Assembly: GCA_964360255.1 (NCBI GenBank)
Contig: CAYHVK010000004.1
Location: forward strand, 62,001 to 126,000
From: CAYHVK01 sp964360255
GTDB lineage: Bacteria; Bdellovibrionota; Bdellovibrionia; Bdellovibrionales; UBA1609
Direction: 5' to 3'
DNA: 64,000 nucleotides
Part shown: positions 43,487 through 51,805 of the stretch, piece after piece
Position numbering within the stretch: the stretch's first letter is position 1
Layout of the letters: every line of letters starts with the position of its first letter
Program-made: the position numbers and the translations under genes
The notes under the pieces: model-generated
What the model was told of the DNA's origin: nothing
What the model saw: only the letters and a program-made list of their open reading frames with translations
Databases searched by the model: none

Positions 43487-45015
43487 GTCTTTAGCACAAT
43501 TGATTCATTACTTTTAAGATGTTCCATCTCTACGAACATCTTTCTTACGGTCTCTTCGTAAGAACGCTCAATACCGTCATCGCGCAACAATCCAAGAATA
43601 TAACGAGTGGCACGATCGACCAGTTTACCATTGGTCGGATGCACCCATGTCATAACATTGTGTTTGTAGCGCCCTATTCTTCCCATTAATAAAGTCGAAT
43701 GGATATTGATGAGCATTTTTAAGAGCGTGTGCACTTCAAAGCTTTGCATTTCGAGCGGCAATTCTAAAGCGCGTTCGTGATCCATAAAACTCCAGACGAT
43801 CTCTTGAAAGTCTTTACTCTGTTTTTTTGAAATCTCAAAAACTCGGTGTTCGTGCTCTGGCCCGACAATTTTTTCTCTGAACGGCACGCAGTTCGGACTA
43901 AAATCAAAGGCGGTCATGTATTCAGTGGCCGTGCGCGAATCGATATCAATCCAATTTAAAGCGCGCGGTGCTCGCAATAAAAGTTTCTGCCAAGCCTCAG
44001 CGGCATTTTTTGCTTCAGGAAGCATAATGTAACAAAGCGAAGGCGCTTTTTTCAGTAGCGCTTCAGCTTTCGGATGGCTAAAGGCGGTCAGACTGAAGGT
44101 CGGCCCACGCTCAGTCGTATCAGTGAACACAGTCATCGAGAGACCCCGCACCGAATACAGAACATAATCGCCATCTTTATAAGTCTGACTTTCGCGCTCA
44201 ATAAAGCCGCGCAAGAAAATCTGGGCATTCTCTTCAAGCACATCAATCATCCGCGTCAGTGAATTAAGAATTTCATCTTTGCCGTAAGTCGAAAGAAGCG
44301 CGTAACCAATGGCTAATTGCAAGACAGTGCTGGCTTGCATACGGGTACTGCCCGATAAAGCCATTGGTCCCACGGTCAGATTTATTTTTTTAATCTTTGG
44401 ATTTTCAATAACTCGCTTTGAGCGCTCTACTTTAGCGCAGAGAATATCATCTGGGTTGCAATAAAGGTAATAAGGAGGACGCTGAGAAACTTCCACCGCT
44501 TTTTCAGTGGCGCCGATAACATACGGAGTTTCGCCGCCTTCAGTGGATGAAATCAGCAAGTCATTGCTGGTGAAACCCAGCTCCATCAGCTGTCTTGCGC
44601 CATACTCAGGATAATCTTCGAAGCCTTCAAGAGAGTGAACCAGTGCCGTATCGCCGCCCGCCATAAACGCCGTTACACTATCGTTACCCGGAAAGAGCTC
44701 ACGCCATAAGTATTCTAGGGTCATTGATAGACGACCTGTAGCGCCGCAACCACACATAAAGATACGACCTTTATTTTTCAAAGTGGCGCGAATGGCTTCA
44801 CGAAGTTCAAGAATCTGATCGACCTGACCCGCCAGCTTCTGCAAGGCTTCGCGGTCGACCTTCACCATGGACTGAATAGCTTGATCAAGACGGAGTTCAG
44901 CGTCCTCAGATAAATTCATTGTCAGTGGATGACGAGACTCCGTAGGAAGATCACCGAGACGATACAAATGTGATGTTTTTAAAAACTCATTAGCTTTTTC
45001 TAAAGCTGTTGCCAT
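43468..45015 (-). CDS. MurQ/GCKR-like double SIS-domain protein
   Basis: A 515-aa protein. LPTESRHPLTMNLS, GCGATGRLSMTLE, STEGGETPYVIGATEKA and GPMALSGSTRMQASTVLQL match N-acetylmuramic acid 6-phosphate etherase (MurQ) closely, but the length is nearly twice that of MurQ and matches proteins with two SIS domains, like the eukaryotic glucokinase regulatory protein. It may be an etherase for peptidoglycan recycling or a sugar-phosphate-sensing regulator. GAGGGG precedes the ATG. No other muramic-acid gene is nearby. Confidence 0.78.
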   Translation of the reverse strand: MATALEKANEFLKTSHLYRLGDLPTESRHPLTMNLSEDAELRLDQAIQSMVKVDREALQKLAGQVDQILELREAIRATLKNKGRIFMCGCGATGRLSMTLEYLWRELFPGNDSVTAFMAGGDTALVHSLEGFEDYPEYGARQLMELGFTSNDLLISSTEGGETPYVIGATEKAVEVSQRPPYYLYCNPDDILCAKVERSKRVIENPKIKKINLTVGPMALSGSTRMQASTVLQLAIGYALLSTYGKDEILNSLTRMIDVLEENAQIFLRGFIERESQTYKDGDYVLYSVRGLSMTVFTDTTERGPTFSLTAFSHPKAEALLKKAPSLCYIMLPEAKNAAEAWQKLLLRAPRALNWIDIDSRTATEYMTAFDFSPNCVPFREKIVGPEHEHRVFEISKKQSKDFQEIVWSFMDHERALELPLEMQSFEVHTLLKMLINIHSTLLMGRIGRYKHNVMTWVHPTNGKLVDRATRYILGLLRDDGIERSYEETVRKMFVEMEHLKSNESIVLKTYAASL

Positions 45016-45147
45016 AACCCCTCACGATCGACCCTATTTAATCTTAGAGGGTTTAGCTCCTGATAAGATAGGGCAATTTTAGTTGCTACCGCAACGCAAA
45101 AGAGCGCATCCTGTTGGCTGATTATTTCTTCACACCTAGGCGGTTTT

Positions 45148-46431
45148 ATGTCATCTCCAAGAAAAGTAGCTATTGTTGGCGGTTTACGCATCCCTTTTGC
45201 CCGATCTTTCGGAGCTTATTCAGGCGTTTCGAACCAAGAATTGATGACCAGCGTTCTTAAAGCCATTGTTGATAAATACAAACTTCAGAATCAACAACTA
45301 GGAGAAGTCTCTCTCGGAGCGGTTATGAACCACTCAGCGGATTGGAACCTCGCTCGCGAATGCGCTCTCGGCAGCGGATTATCGGCTTACACACCGGCCT
45401 ACACCGTACAACAGGCTTGCGGTACAAGCTTACAAACCGCCATTCTTGTCGCCAACAAAATTGCTTTAGGGCAAATCGAAGTCGGCATTGCAGGCGGAGT
45501 GGACACGAACAGCGATCTGCCCGTTGTTTTCTCACGCCGTTTCGCGCACAAAATGATCGAACTCAGCCGTGCTAAAACTACGATGGATAAAATCAAAATC
45601 ATCACTTCAATTCGCCCAGGTGATTTGGCTCCGGTTCAACCGATGGTGACTGAGCCTCGCACCGGCCTCTCAATGGGTCAAAGCTGTGAGCTGATGGCTA
45701 AAACTTGGAAGGTCTCGCGCAAAGAACAAGATGAGCTGGCCATTGCCAGCCAAATGAATGCGGTGAAAGCCACGAAGAATGGTTTCTTCGATGATCTTAT
45801 TGTGCCTTTCGGATCTTTAACTAAAGACAACAACGTTCGCGAAACCAATATGGAGAAAATGTCGGCCCTTAAACCGGCTTTTGATCGCAGTGAGCACGGC
45901 ACTTTAACAGCCGGCAATTCATCAGCTCTGACTGATGGTGCGGCCGCGACTCTTCTCGCCAGCGAAGAATGGGCCAAGTCACAAGGTCTGCCTATCTTAG
46001 CGTATCTCACTTTCACCGAGCACGCGGCTGTTGAGTTTGTAAAAGCTGAAGGCTTACTCATGGCCCCAACATATGCAGTTTCAAATATGCTGAAAAAAGC
46101 GAATTTGAAACTGCAAGATTTTGACTACTACGAAATTCATGAAGCTTTCGCCGCACAAGTGCTTTGCACATTAAAGGCTTGGGAATCGCCTGAATTTTGC
46201 AAAACCCGTCTCGGTCGTAATGAAGCTTTAGGTGCTATTGATCGCGCCAAATTGAACGTCAATGGTGGCAGCGTCGCTTTAGGTCACCCTTTTGCAGCGA
46301 CAGGGGCAAGAATTGTTTCATCATTAGCTAAAATGCTTTCGCAAAAACGCAAAGGTCGCGGTTTGATTTCAATCTGCACCGGCGGCGGAATGGGCGTCAC
46401 AGCCATTCTCGAAGGCCCAGAAGGAGCATAA
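45148..46431 (+). CDS. Acetyl-CoA acyltransferase (FadI-like thiolase)
   Basis: Thiolase of 427 aa for the last step of beta-oxidation. The nucleophilic cysteine is in QQACGTSLQ; EIHEAFAAQ and GGSVALGHPFAATGAR carry the active-site histidines, and the second cysteine is in CTGGGMG. The length and sequence flavour fit FadI. Three bases separate it from the prolyl aminopeptidase gene, and a third gene is coupled to that one. No FadJ partner is adjacent. Confidence 0.92.
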   Translation: MSSPRKVAIVGGLRIPFARSFGAYSGVSNQELMTSVLKAIVDKYKLQNQQLGEVSLGAVMNHSADWNLARECALGSGLSAYTPAYTVQQACGTSLQTAILVANKIALGQIEVGIAGGVDTNSDLPVVFSRRFAHKMIELSRAKTTMDKIKIITSIRPGDLAPVQPMVTEPRTGLSMGQSCELMAKTWKVSRKEQDELAIASQMNAVKATKNGFFDDLIVPFGSLTKDNNVRETNMEKMSALKPAFDRSEHGTLTAGNSSALTDGAAATLLASEEWAKSQGLPILAYLTFTEHAAVEFVKAEGLLMAPTYAVSNMLKKANLKLQDFDYYEIHEAFAAQVLCTLKAWESPEFCKTRLGRNEALGAIDRAKLNVNGGSVALGHPFAATGARIVSSLAKMLSQKRKGRGLISICTGGGMGVTAILEGPEGA

Positions 46432-46434
46432 CTC

Positions 46435-47421
46435 ATGGAACAACAAATCAGCTCTTACGAACCTACAAGCTCCGTACGCACGCCCTACCCGATGATGGAG
46501 CCCTTCGAAACTGGAAAATTAAAAGTTTCTGAGCTTCATGAAATTTTTTATGAAGTGAGCGGCAATCCAAACGGTGCACCGGTCGTTTTTGTTCATGGCG
46601 GACCTGGCGGCGGAAGCGCTCCGAAAAACCGAGTTTATTTTGATCCGAAACATTATAAAATTATTCTCTTCGATCAACGGGGCTGCGGCAAAAGCACTCC
46701 GCATGCTGAACTTCGCGAAAACACAACTTGGGATCTCGTCGCGGATATGGAAAAGCTGCGCACTCATTTAAAAGTAGATAAATGGCACGTCTTCGGCGGC
46801 AGCTGGGGCAGCACACTGTCTCTCGCCTATGCCGAAACTCATCCGGATCGTACAAAGTCTCTTTGCCTCCGCGGTATTTTTTTATGCCGTCCGAAAGAAA
46901 TCGCCTGGTTTTATCAAAAAGGCGCGAGCTTTCTCTTTCCCGATTTTTGGGAGCAGTATTTAAAACCGATTCCTGAAAATGAAAGAGGCGATTTAGTAAA
47001 AGCGTTTTATAAACGTCTTACATCTGACAACAAAGATGTTCGTCTTGAGGCCGCCCGCGCCTGGAGCGTCTGGGAAGGCTCAACTTCTCGTCTCTACCCA
47101 GATCAAGAATTGATGCACAACTTTGACGATGCTGACTTCGCCATCGCCTTCGCCCGTATCGAATGCCATTACTTTACGAACAATGCGTTTTTTAAAACAA
47201 ACAACTGGCTGATCGAGAATGTGGCTAAAATCAGAAAAATTCCAACAGAGATTATTCACGGTCGCTATGATGTAGTTTGCCCTATCGAAAATGCATGGGA
47301 GCTACATAAAGCCTTTCCTGAAGCTCGCTTGCATATTGTCCCTGATGCAGGTCACTCAGCAATGGAGCCAGGAATCATGTCTCGCTTAATGGATTGCATG
47401 GATCGCTTTAAAGAACTATGA
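46435..47421 (+). CDS. pip: Proline iminopeptidase (S33)
   Basis: Removes N-terminal proline from peptides in the cytoplasm (328 aa). VFVHGGPGGGSAP carries the oxyanion-hole region, FDQRGCGKSTPHAELRENTTW is the family signature, and the nucleophile is in FGGSWGSTLS; aspartate and histidine follow in GRYDVVCP and DAGHSAMEP. AAGGAG precedes the ATG. It completes the peptide-degrading set formed with the secreted peptidases. Confidence 0.94.
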   Translation: MEQQISSYEPTSSVRTPYPMMEPFETGKLKVSELHEIFYEVSGNPNGAPVVFVHGGPGGGSAPKNRVYFDPKHYKIILFDQRGCGKSTPHAELRENTTWDLVADMEKLRTHLKVDKWHVFGGSWGSTLSLAYAETHPDRTKSLCLRGIFLCRPKEIAWFYQKGASFLFPDFWEQYLKPIPENERGDLVKAFYKRLTSDNKDVRLEAARAWSVWEGSTSRLYPDQELMHNFDDADFAIAFARIECHYFTNNAFFKTNNWLIENVAKIRKIPTEIIHGRYDVVCPIENAWELHKAFPEARLHIVPDAGHSAMEPGIMSRLMDCMDRFKEL

Positions 47422-48377
47422 ATGACTTGAGCTGCAAAAACGATTTTATTCAGTTTGACGAAACGATCCGAAAAAATTCGGGTCGCGTTCAGCAAGTTCT
47501 CGTTTTAAATACCGTCATTATGTTTCTCGAAATTTATTTCGGTTACATCTCGGGCTCAATGTCTCTTCTCGCCGATGGCTGGCACATGGCCACTCACGCA
47601 GCCGCTCTTGGCATCTCTTTATTGACCTACAAACTTGCGACCAGCACGAAGATGACCCGAAACTTTAATTTTGGCGGCGGTAAAATCATCGCTTTAGGCG
47701 GATTCACTTCAAGCCTCTTCTTGCTTTTAGTGGCCGTGTTAGTTTTCATCGAATCTTTTCAACGTTTCTTGCGACCTGAAGTGATTGAATTTCAAGATGC
47801 TATTTGGATTGCAATGCTGGGTTTAATCGTTAACTTTATCGGAGCGTATTTGCTGCGCCCAAGAAGCGGCTCGGCCGCACCTGAAACTTCAAGTCACGCT
47901 CACCATTCTCATAGTGGACATGCAAGTCATCACCACTCTCATTCGGGCCACAGTGATATCAATATCAAAGCCGCCTATCTACATATCGTAGCCGATGCTT
48001 TGACCTCTGTTGCCGCTATTGCCGCACTACTCTCTGGTTATTTCTTGGGCTGGTACTGGCTCGATTCATTAGTGGGAATTGTGAGCAGTATTATTATTTT
48101 AAAATGGGCTTACGGTTTAATTAAAGAAACAGGCTGGGAACTTTTAGACGGCCACGCGACTGAAGTGAATTTTGTTGAACTGCGCCAGCGTATCGAAAAA
48201 GAAAATGTTCAGATTATTGATCTTCATATCTGGAAAATCGGCCCTGGAGTTCTCACCGCCGAACTTATTGTTAAGCCACAAACCAGCTCGTCAAGCCCAA
48301 CTTCGCAGATTCCGCAATTGCGAAGAATTCTTGAAGATGATTACAAAATCAGCCACAGCATCATAGAACTGCAATAA
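47418..48377 (+). CDS. DmeF-like cation diffusion facilitator
   Basis: Inner-membrane divalent metal exporter (319 aa, six helices). The metal site SLLADGWHMATHAAALG in helix 2 and ADALTS in helix 5 match the Co/Ni exporter DmeF. A histidine-rich cytosolic loop (HAHHSHSGHASHHHSHSGH, about 156-174) is typical. Overlaps pip by 4 bp (ATGA), so translation is coupled. Confidence 0.88.
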   Translation: MNDLSCKNDFIQFDETIRKNSGRVQQVLVLNTVIMFLEIYFGYISGSMSLLADGWHMATHAAALGISLLTYKLATSTKMTRNFNFGGGKIIALGGFTSSLFLLLVAVLVFIESFQRFLRPEVIEFQDAIWIAMLGLIVNFIGAYLLRPRSGSAAPETSSHAHHSHSGHASHHHSHSGHSDINIKAAYLHIVADALTSVAAIAALLSGYFLGWYWLDSLVGIVSSIIILKWAYGLIKETGWELLDGHATEVNFVELRQRIEKENVQIIDLHIWKIGPGVLTAELIVKPQTSSSSPTSQIPQLRRILEDDYKISHSIIELQ

Positions 48378-48467
48378 GACACTTGTATCTCATATAAAAC
48401 AGGCTTAGCGTTTTCTTGTTCGGGTCCACAAGAGTGGAACAAACGCATATCTTTAGGAGGATATTCA

Positions 48468-48962
48468 ATGAAAAATGTTTTGAAATTAGTCAGCGCTTTA
48501 GCTCTTACTGCTGTAGCTTTTAATGCTTCAGCTGAACAGTTCGCTTACCCAGCTATGAGCGAAGTGAGTTATTCTCTTCCATCACATGTTGGTGGCGGCG
48601 ATCAAATTTATTACAACTGTGACAGCGTTGAGTCGACAGTGAAATCTATGCTTAAAAAATTAGGTGCAGAAGACATTCGCGTTCGCTGCACAGGCGGAAT
48701 CGATGAGTGGTCAACTCCAACATCAGCATTTGTAACAGCGAAGTTTGTTGCAGCTTCAATGGTTAAAAATAATCAAGCTCCCCGTGTTGCTTCTATTAAG
48801 TCTGTGACTCTTCGTGATGATGGCAATTGCCACCTTTACAACGAGACTTTAATGGCTCTTTCTGAAGGCATGGAACTTGATGTTGTTGACGGCCCATCTT
48901 ACTGCAGCTCAGGCTCACGTATTCGCAATAAATTTGAAGTGAGTGTTCTCGCTTTTGAATAG
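48468..48962 (+). CDS. Small secreted protein, 164 aa
   Basis: Signal peptide cut near ASA at about residue 22, then a beta-rich domain with four cysteines (in YYNCDS, VRCTGG, GNCHLY, SYCSSG) suggesting two disulfides. The ribosome site (TTTAGGAGGATA) is almost identical to that of the 212-aa protein at 27509, so both are probably highly expressed. Family not recognised. A strong terminator follows. Confidence 0.75.
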   Translation: MKNVLKLVSALALTAVAFNASAEQFAYPAMSEVSYSLPSHVGGGDQIYYNCDSVESTVKSMLKKLGAEDIRVRCTGGIDEWSTPTSAFVTAKFVAASMVKNNQAPRVASIKSVTLRDDGNCHLYNETLMALSEGMELDVVDGPSYCSSGSRIRNKFEVSVLAFE

Positions 48963-48981
48963 TACGACCCACCACCCAAAC

Positions 48982-49013
48982 AAAAAGCCAAGCCTTTAAA
49001 AGCTTGGCTTTTT
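48982..49013. terminator. Bidirectional intrinsic terminator
   Basis: AAAAAGCCAAGC (48982-48993) pairs with GCTTGGCTTTTT (49002-49013). Loop of 8 nt, A and T runs on both sides. It serves the secreted protein gene and the convergent EamA gene, whose stop codon overlaps the T run. Confidence 0.92.
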
Positions 49014-49858
49014 TATACTCGAGTGGCGAGTCGTTTCGATGACAATATGACCGATAAAAAAATCACGACCATACCCAGTAAACTCTCTGTATTGAAAGTC
49101 TCCCCGAACATCAAGTAACCTAAGATCAGAGCAATAAAAATTCCTAAATTATTATAAATCGCCACCTCAGAAGCTGGGCTTTTTTGATAAGCCATTGTCA
49201 TTGAAATTTGCGCCAGCCAAGTGAGCACTCCAATTCCAAAGATAACCGACCAATCCACCAGGGTTGGCCAAACCCAAGTGTAAGCGGCAAAGGGCCCTAT
49301 CAGCGGGAGCGAAACAAACGAAAAATAGAATACAATCACTAGCTGATGGTCGTTCCCTCGCAAAGCCCGCACAGATGTATATGCGAGTGCCGAAAGCACA
49401 ACTGAGAAAAGGCTGACAATAAGAGCCTGATCAGTAATACGACCATCAAAACCTTTAACCAAAAGCACGCCCGCAAAACCAACTAAGAAAAGTGCGAACT
49501 GCCTGAGCGTTGTTTTCTCGCTCAAAAAGAAGTGAGCAAAAATCAGCGTCATCACCGGAGAGAGATATTGAATCGTCACTGCGCTGGCGAGTGGCATGCT
49601 TTGCAAAGACGAGAAATAGGCTGTCAATGCTAAAGAGCCGGCAAGCCCACGGCCGAATAATAAAATCTTATTGTTCCCCCAAGGAGAAAGCTTCATTCGA
49701 TAAAGAGGAATCACACATAAAATAAGAGCAAGCAACTGACGCAAGAAGGCCAATTGATAAAACGGAATATTCGGCGCCCATTTCACTAAAGCGTGGGCAA
49801 TTCCGAAGAAAATTACGGCCCAGATCATAAAGAAAGCACCGCTACGCGACGAAAACAC
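49013..49858 (-). CDS. EamA/DMT-superfamily transporter
   Basis: A 281-aa inner-membrane protein with about ten hydrophobic segments forming two EamA repeats. LASAVTIQYLSPVMTLIFAHFFLSEK in the first repeat and SEVAIYNNLGIFIALILGYLMFGE in the second are typical. Probably exports or imports a metabolite; substrate unknown. The start is GTG 49858, preceded by AAAGG-type sequences. Confidence 0.88.
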   Translation of the reverse strand: MFSSRSGAFFMIWAVIFFGIAHALVKWAPNIPFYQLAFLRQLLALILCVIPLYRMKLSPWGNNKILLFGRGLAGSLALTAYFSSLQSMPLASAVTIQYLSPVMTLIFAHFFLSEKTTLRQFALFLVGFAGVLLVKGFDGRITDQALIVSLFSVVLSALAYTSVRALRGNDHQLVIVFYFSFVSLPLIGPFAAYTWVWPTLVDWSVIFGIGVLTWLAQISMTMAYQKSPASEVAIYNNLGIFIALILGYLMFGETFNTESLLGMVVIFLSVILSSKRLATRV

Positions 49859-49941
49859 CGAATTGACCTTTACCTTTCAAAATCGATTTGCTCTGATCTA
49901 TTAACCTTAATAGGTCTTAATTATACAGAAAGGTTTATAAA

Positions 49942-51177
49942 ATGCGCCAACTGATTATTTCAATCCTTCTGCTCTTGCCGCTGACATCAATGGCATCTGC
50001 CCAAGCAGATTCAGAACAACTGTACTGGGCTCGTATTAAAGCAAAAAACTCCAAAGAAAGAACAGCTATAGCCAATACTGGCGTCTCTATTGAAGTTGTT
50101 AATAAGGACGACGTCGTAGTATTAGCTCATAAAGACGAACTCGCAAAACTGAAAAAAACTGGCAATGTCGCCGTGTCTTTTGAATTCTCAGCTTTAGATT
50201 TTCCGCAAAAAGATGCAAATTTTCACAATTACGCAGAACTTCAAGAAGCACTTAAAGAACTGAGTCGCAACCATGCAGATATCGTGACTTTATCGACAAT
50301 CGGCAAGACTCTTGAAGGCCGTGACATTCCGCTCATCACAATCGGTAAGAATCAAAAAGATCCTTCAATCGCCGCTGTATTTTTCGTCGGTGGCCACCAC
50401 GCTCGCGAGCATATCTCGATCGAAACTCCCCTTCTTGTAGCTAAAAACTTAGCTGCCGGCTGGAAAGCTGGGGACTTGCGCATCACTCAGTTATTAAACA
50501 ACCGCACAGTTTACATCGTACCGATGCTGAACGTGGATGGAGCGGAGTTCGACATCGATAACGGCTCATACAAGAGCTGGCGCAAAAACCGTCGATCTAA
50601 CGGTGACGGAACCTTCGGTGTGGATTTGAATCGTAACTACGACCATCAATGGAGTACGGTTGGAGCCAGTGGTAATACACGCAGCGAAACCTACTACGGA
50701 AAATCAGCTTTCAGTGAACCTGAAACACAAGCCGTGCGCGACTTTGTGACTTCACACAAGAACATTACTTTAGTACACAGCTACCACACATTCTCTGAAC
50801 TTATTCTTTATCCATGGGGCTACACTGATGTACCAGTGAGCGATCAGAAAGACTTTCAGATTCATAAAACAATGGCCGAGAAAATGGCCACCTGGAACAA
50901 CTACACCCCACAACAAAGTTCTGAACTTTACTTAACAAGCGGTGATACTTGTGACTGGGCTTACGGAGTTTTAAAATTGATTTGCTTCACATCTGAATTA
51001 GATCCTAAATCAATATGGGATGGCGGCTTCTATCCAGGCCAAGCCCAAATCGAGATGATCTTTAAAAAGAACTGGGAGCCCGCTCTTTATATGATTGAGT
51101 ACGCTAACAACCCAGCTCGCGTGCTTGAAGCTCCTGACAAAAACTACGGCCTCAGCGCCGGAATTTTAGCGGAGTAG
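49942..51177 (+). CDS. Secreted M14 zinc carboxypeptidase
   Basis: Signal peptide cut near ASAQA at about residue 22, then a propeptide-like region (about 25-85) and an M14A domain. Zinc ligands HxxE in GGHHAREH, substrate arginine region NRTVYIVPMLNVDG, the DLNRNYDHQW motif, third ligand in LVHSYHTFSELILYPWGY, and catalytic glutamate in TSELDPK. It removes C-terminal residues from peptides outside the cytoplasm. Terminator at 51211-51242. Confidence 0.93.
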   Translation: MRQLIISILLLLPLTSMASAQADSEQLYWARIKAKNSKERTAIANTGVSIEVVNKDDVVVLAHKDELAKLKKTGNVAVSFEFSALDFPQKDANFHNYAELQEALKELSRNHADIVTLSTIGKTLEGRDIPLITIGKNQKDPSIAAVFFVGGHHAREHISIETPLLVAKNLAAGWKAGDLRITQLLNNRTVYIVPMLNVDGAEFDIDNGSYKSWRKNRRSNGDGTFGVDLNRNYDHQWSTVGASGNTRSETYYGKSAFSEPETQAVRDFVTSHKNITLVHSYHTFSELILYPWGYTDVPVSDQKDFQIHKTMAEKMATWNNYTPQQSSELYLTSGDTCDWAYGVLKLICFTSELDPKSIWDGGFYPGQAQIEMIFKKNWEPALYMIEYANNPARVLEAPDKNYGLSAGILAE

Positions 51178-51182
51178 CAGTC

Positions 51183-51197
51183 GGCAGCCTCGCTGCC
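51183..51197 (+). other. Short hairpin
   Basis: GGCAGC (51183-51188) and GCTGCC (51192-51197) with a 3-nt loop, directly after the carboxypeptidase stop and upstream of the terminator. Confidence 0.5.
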
Positions 51198-51210
51198 TTA
51201 ATAGAAAAAT

Positions 51211-51242
51211 AAAAAACCCAAGCCGCCAAGCTTGGGTTTTTT
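51211..51242 (+). terminator. Intrinsic terminator
   Basis: AAAAAACCCAAGC (51211-51223) pairs with GCTTGGGTTTTTT (51230-51242) with a 6-nt loop. Ends the carboxypeptidase transcript. Confidence 0.92.
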
Positions 51243-51261
51243 ATTTTTCAGCCTTATCTAA

Positions 51262-51311
51262 ACTCACTCCGATCGATGTCGAGAAATTCCTCGACATCGA
51301 TCGGAGTGAGT
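51262..51311. repeat. Perfect 22-bp inverted repeat
   Basis: The left arm 51262-51283 begins ACTCACTCCGATCGATG and the right arm 51290-51311 is its exact reverse complement, with a 6-bp centre AAATTC. No T run follows. It lies between two opposing terminators where neither transcript is expected to reach. Confidence 0.85.
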
Positions 51312-51393
51312 CCTAGGTTTTACTTTCTATGGGCACCCAAAATACAGTAAAAATATCAAGCCATCTTTCTGCCCCGCTAACTAAATCAAGGCA

Positions 51394-51424
51394 TAAAAAA
51401 ACCCAAGCTTTGTGGCTTGGGTTT
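51394..51424 (-). terminator. Intrinsic terminator of rpmE2
   Basis: AAACCCAAGC (51399-51408) pairs with GCTTGGGTTT (51415-51424). On the minus strand the stem ends in a seven-T run. Its arms match those of the opposing terminator at 51211-51242 over ten bases. Confidence 0.88.
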
Positions 51425-51478
51425 CTTCTGGCTCGATCGCGGTGGCGAACCCCACGCTTTGTTGATATATAAAATCGA

Positions 51479-51727
51479 TTACGCTTTCTTGGCGTATTTC
51501 TTTTTGAACTTCTCGGCGCGGCCTTCTGTATCCATAACACGGTGTTTGCCGGTGTAGAATGGGTGTGAAGAACTAGAAACTTCGAATTTCACGATTGGAT
51601 ATTCTTTGCCGTCTTTCCACTGAGCTGTTTCTTTTGTTTTCACAGTCGACATAGTCAAATATTCGAAATTGCACGAAATATCTTTGAAAATAACTGGTCT
51701 AAATTGTGGGTGAATTCCGTCTTTCAT
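51479..51727 (-). CDS. rpmE2: 50S ribosomal protein L31 type B
   Basis: The motifs KDGIHPQFRPVIFKD, STVKTKETAQW and SSSHPFYTGKHRVMDTEGRAEKF are those of type B L31. It lacks the CxxC zinc motifs of type A, so it is the zinc-independent form, often used under zinc shortage. ATG 51727 follows AAAGGAA; the longer frame to 51775 is not needed. It is a single gene with its own terminator. No Zur box is evident. Confidence 0.94.
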   Translation of the reverse strand: MKDGIHPQFRPVIFKDISCNFEYLTMSTVKTKETAQWKDGKEYPIVKFEVSSSSHPFYTGKHRVMDTEGRAEKFKKKYAKKA

Positions 51728-51805
51728 AGGCCGTTCCTTTGTACTTAAATCAAAATGAGCCCCGAAAATTAACAAAAAACATGGGACGCGGCAATAGATA
51801 TTTGC

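Noticed and set aside
51313..51540. 75-aa reverse-strand frame covering the rpmE2 3' end
   Set aside because: It runs through a strong terminator and overlaps rpmE2 in another frame.
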